Shown here piece after piece: positions 63,287 through 64,000 of a stretch of 64,000 bases of DNA. The first letter of the stretch is position 1; every line of letters starts with the position of its first letter. The stretch is taken from NCBI GenBank assembly GCA_965212085.1, contig OZ243042.1, positions 2,704,179-2,768,178 of the forward strand, read 5' to 3'. Source of the stretch: JAHRAW01 sp965212085 (GTDB taxonomy: Bacteria > Pseudomonadota > Gammaproteobacteria > Arenicellales > Poriferihabitantaceae). The position numbers and the translations under genes were made by a program. Under the pieces are notes generated by a model. That model was not told the origin of the DNA and made no database searches. It was given only the letters and a program-made list of their open reading frames with translations.

Positions 63287-64000
63287 ATGAGCGAACACTA
63301 CGACGCGCTGGAAACCCGCGACCCGGTTCAACGGCAGGCCGAACTCATCAAAGGAGTCGCCGGCCTGGTGAAACACGCCCTGAAAAATTCCCCCGCTTAC
63401 GGGGAAATCCTGACCGGCGTGAATCCCGAAGACCTCACCTCCGTTGAAGCCATCGCCGCCCTGCCGCTGACGCGCAAATCCGAACTCGCCCACCGGCAAA
63501 AATCTTCCGCGCCGTTCGGCGGCCTCATGGCCTGCCCCGAAGACCAACTCAAATACCTGTTCGCCTCCCCCGGCCCGGTCTACGAGCCGACCACCCACCG
63601 CGAAAATTACTGGCGCTTCGCCCGCGCCTTGTTCGCCGCGGGTTTTCGCCGGGGAGACGTGGCGCAAAATTGTTTTTCCTACCACCTGACCCCCGCCGGG
63701 ATGATGTGCGACTCCGGCTGCCACGCGCTGGGCTGCGCGGTAATCCCCGCCGGAGTCGGCAACACCGAACAGCAAGTCAAAACTTTGCAAGACCTGAAAC
63801 CCGCCGGCTACATCGGCACCCCGTCTTTCTTGAAAATCATCCTGGAAAAAGCCGGTGAACTGAACGCCGATGTTTCAAGCGTACGCAAAGCGTTAGTGTC
63901 CGGCGAAGCGCTGCCGCCCTCCACCCGGCAATACCTCGCCGATTGCGGCATCCACACCCTGCAAGCCTACGCCACCGCCGACCTCGGACTCATCGCCTAC
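63287..64000 (+). CDS. Phenylacetate-CoA ligase-like AMP-forming enzyme (5' part only)
   Basis: The gene starts with ATG at 63287 and runs off the window after 238 codons, so the C-terminal half is not seen. The visible part has the PaaK-type N-terminus (LIKGVAGLVKHALKNSPAYG, ALPLTRKSEL), then YWRFARALFAAGFRRGDVAQ, CHALGCAVIPAGVGNTEQQ, GYIGTPSFLKIILEKAG, KALVSGEALPPSTRQYL and LQAYATADLGLIAY, all aligned with the AMP-binding core of phenylacetate-CoA ligases. It follows the LivF-like gene by 31 nt and is probably the last seen gene of that operon. Two CoA ligases in one transporter cluster point to a carboxylic acid substrate. Confidence 0.88.
   Translation, partial: MSEHYDALETRDPVQRQAELIKGVAGLVKHALKNSPAYGEILTGVNPEDLTSVEAIAALPLTRKSELAHRQKSSAPFGGLMACPEDQLKYLFASPGPVYEPTTHRENYWRFARALFAAGFRRGDVAQNCFSYHLTPAGMMCDSGCHALGCAVIPAGVGNTEQQVKTLQDLKPAGYIGTPSFLKIILEKAGELNADVSSVRKALVSGEALPPSTRQYLADCGIHTLQAYATADLGLIAY

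Overview
The window looks like chromosomal DNA of an uncultured, GC-rich Gammaproteobacterium. The evidence is a gammaproteobacterial-type LipA, an HspQ, an rpsO-pnp pair, single-chain GcvP and an AapJQMP importer. Intergenic spaces are full of short dispersed repeats ending in ATTCCC/GGGAAT, similar in style to neisserial dRS3 elements. The assignment is an inference from protein families only.

Left part (1-8.0 kb): gloB (glyoxalase II), an unrecognised 309-residue protein, then gcvT-gcvH-gcvP-lipA. This is a complete glycine-cleavage T/H/P set with the lipoyl synthase that makes the cofactor carried by GcvH. A small coiled-coil DUF1640-like membrane protein follows. At 8.1-12.4 kb the base composition drops sharply to AT-rich. 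This island carries a LysE-type exporter, a DUF4386-like membrane protein and a two-gene minus-strand operon: a radical SAM enzyme of the ThiH/HydG type and a protein with the H...C layout of a permuted papain fold. A 22-bp direct repeat of the lipA 3' end lies at the left edge. Then comes the general amino-acid ABC importer aapJQMP (12.4-16.7 kb), an AlkA-like glycosylase, and an OmpR-type response regulator with its histidine kinase.

Middle part (19.8-53.1 kb): a repeat-rich spacer, then four minus-strand genes: a RodZ-like HTH membrane protein, pnp, rpsO and one giant reading frame of 29.3 kb (about 9,772 residues). The giant protein has a Sec signal peptide, about 9,270 residues of tandem cadherin-like, tandem-95/Big_9-like, VCBS-like and PKD/Ig-like modules, and a C-terminal outer-membrane beta-barrel ending in Phe. 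It is therefore best read as a roughly 1-MDa self-anchoring, autotransporter-like surface adhesin. It contains an uninterrupted run of 17 G on the coding strand, a potential phase-variation switch, and shows recent internal duplications.

Right part (53.2-64 kb): an IS481-like element inserted in one of the dispersed repeats, with a 5-bp target duplication and a stop codon supplied by the target; a repeat cluster; hspQ; then a plus-strand cluster. That cluster is a long-chain acyl-CoA synthetase, a five-part branched-chain-amino-acid-type (HAAT) ABC importer (LivG, LivH, LivM, binding protein, LivF) and a truncated phenylacetate-CoA-ligase-like gene at the window edge. It looks like an uptake-and-CoA-activation unit for an organic acid.
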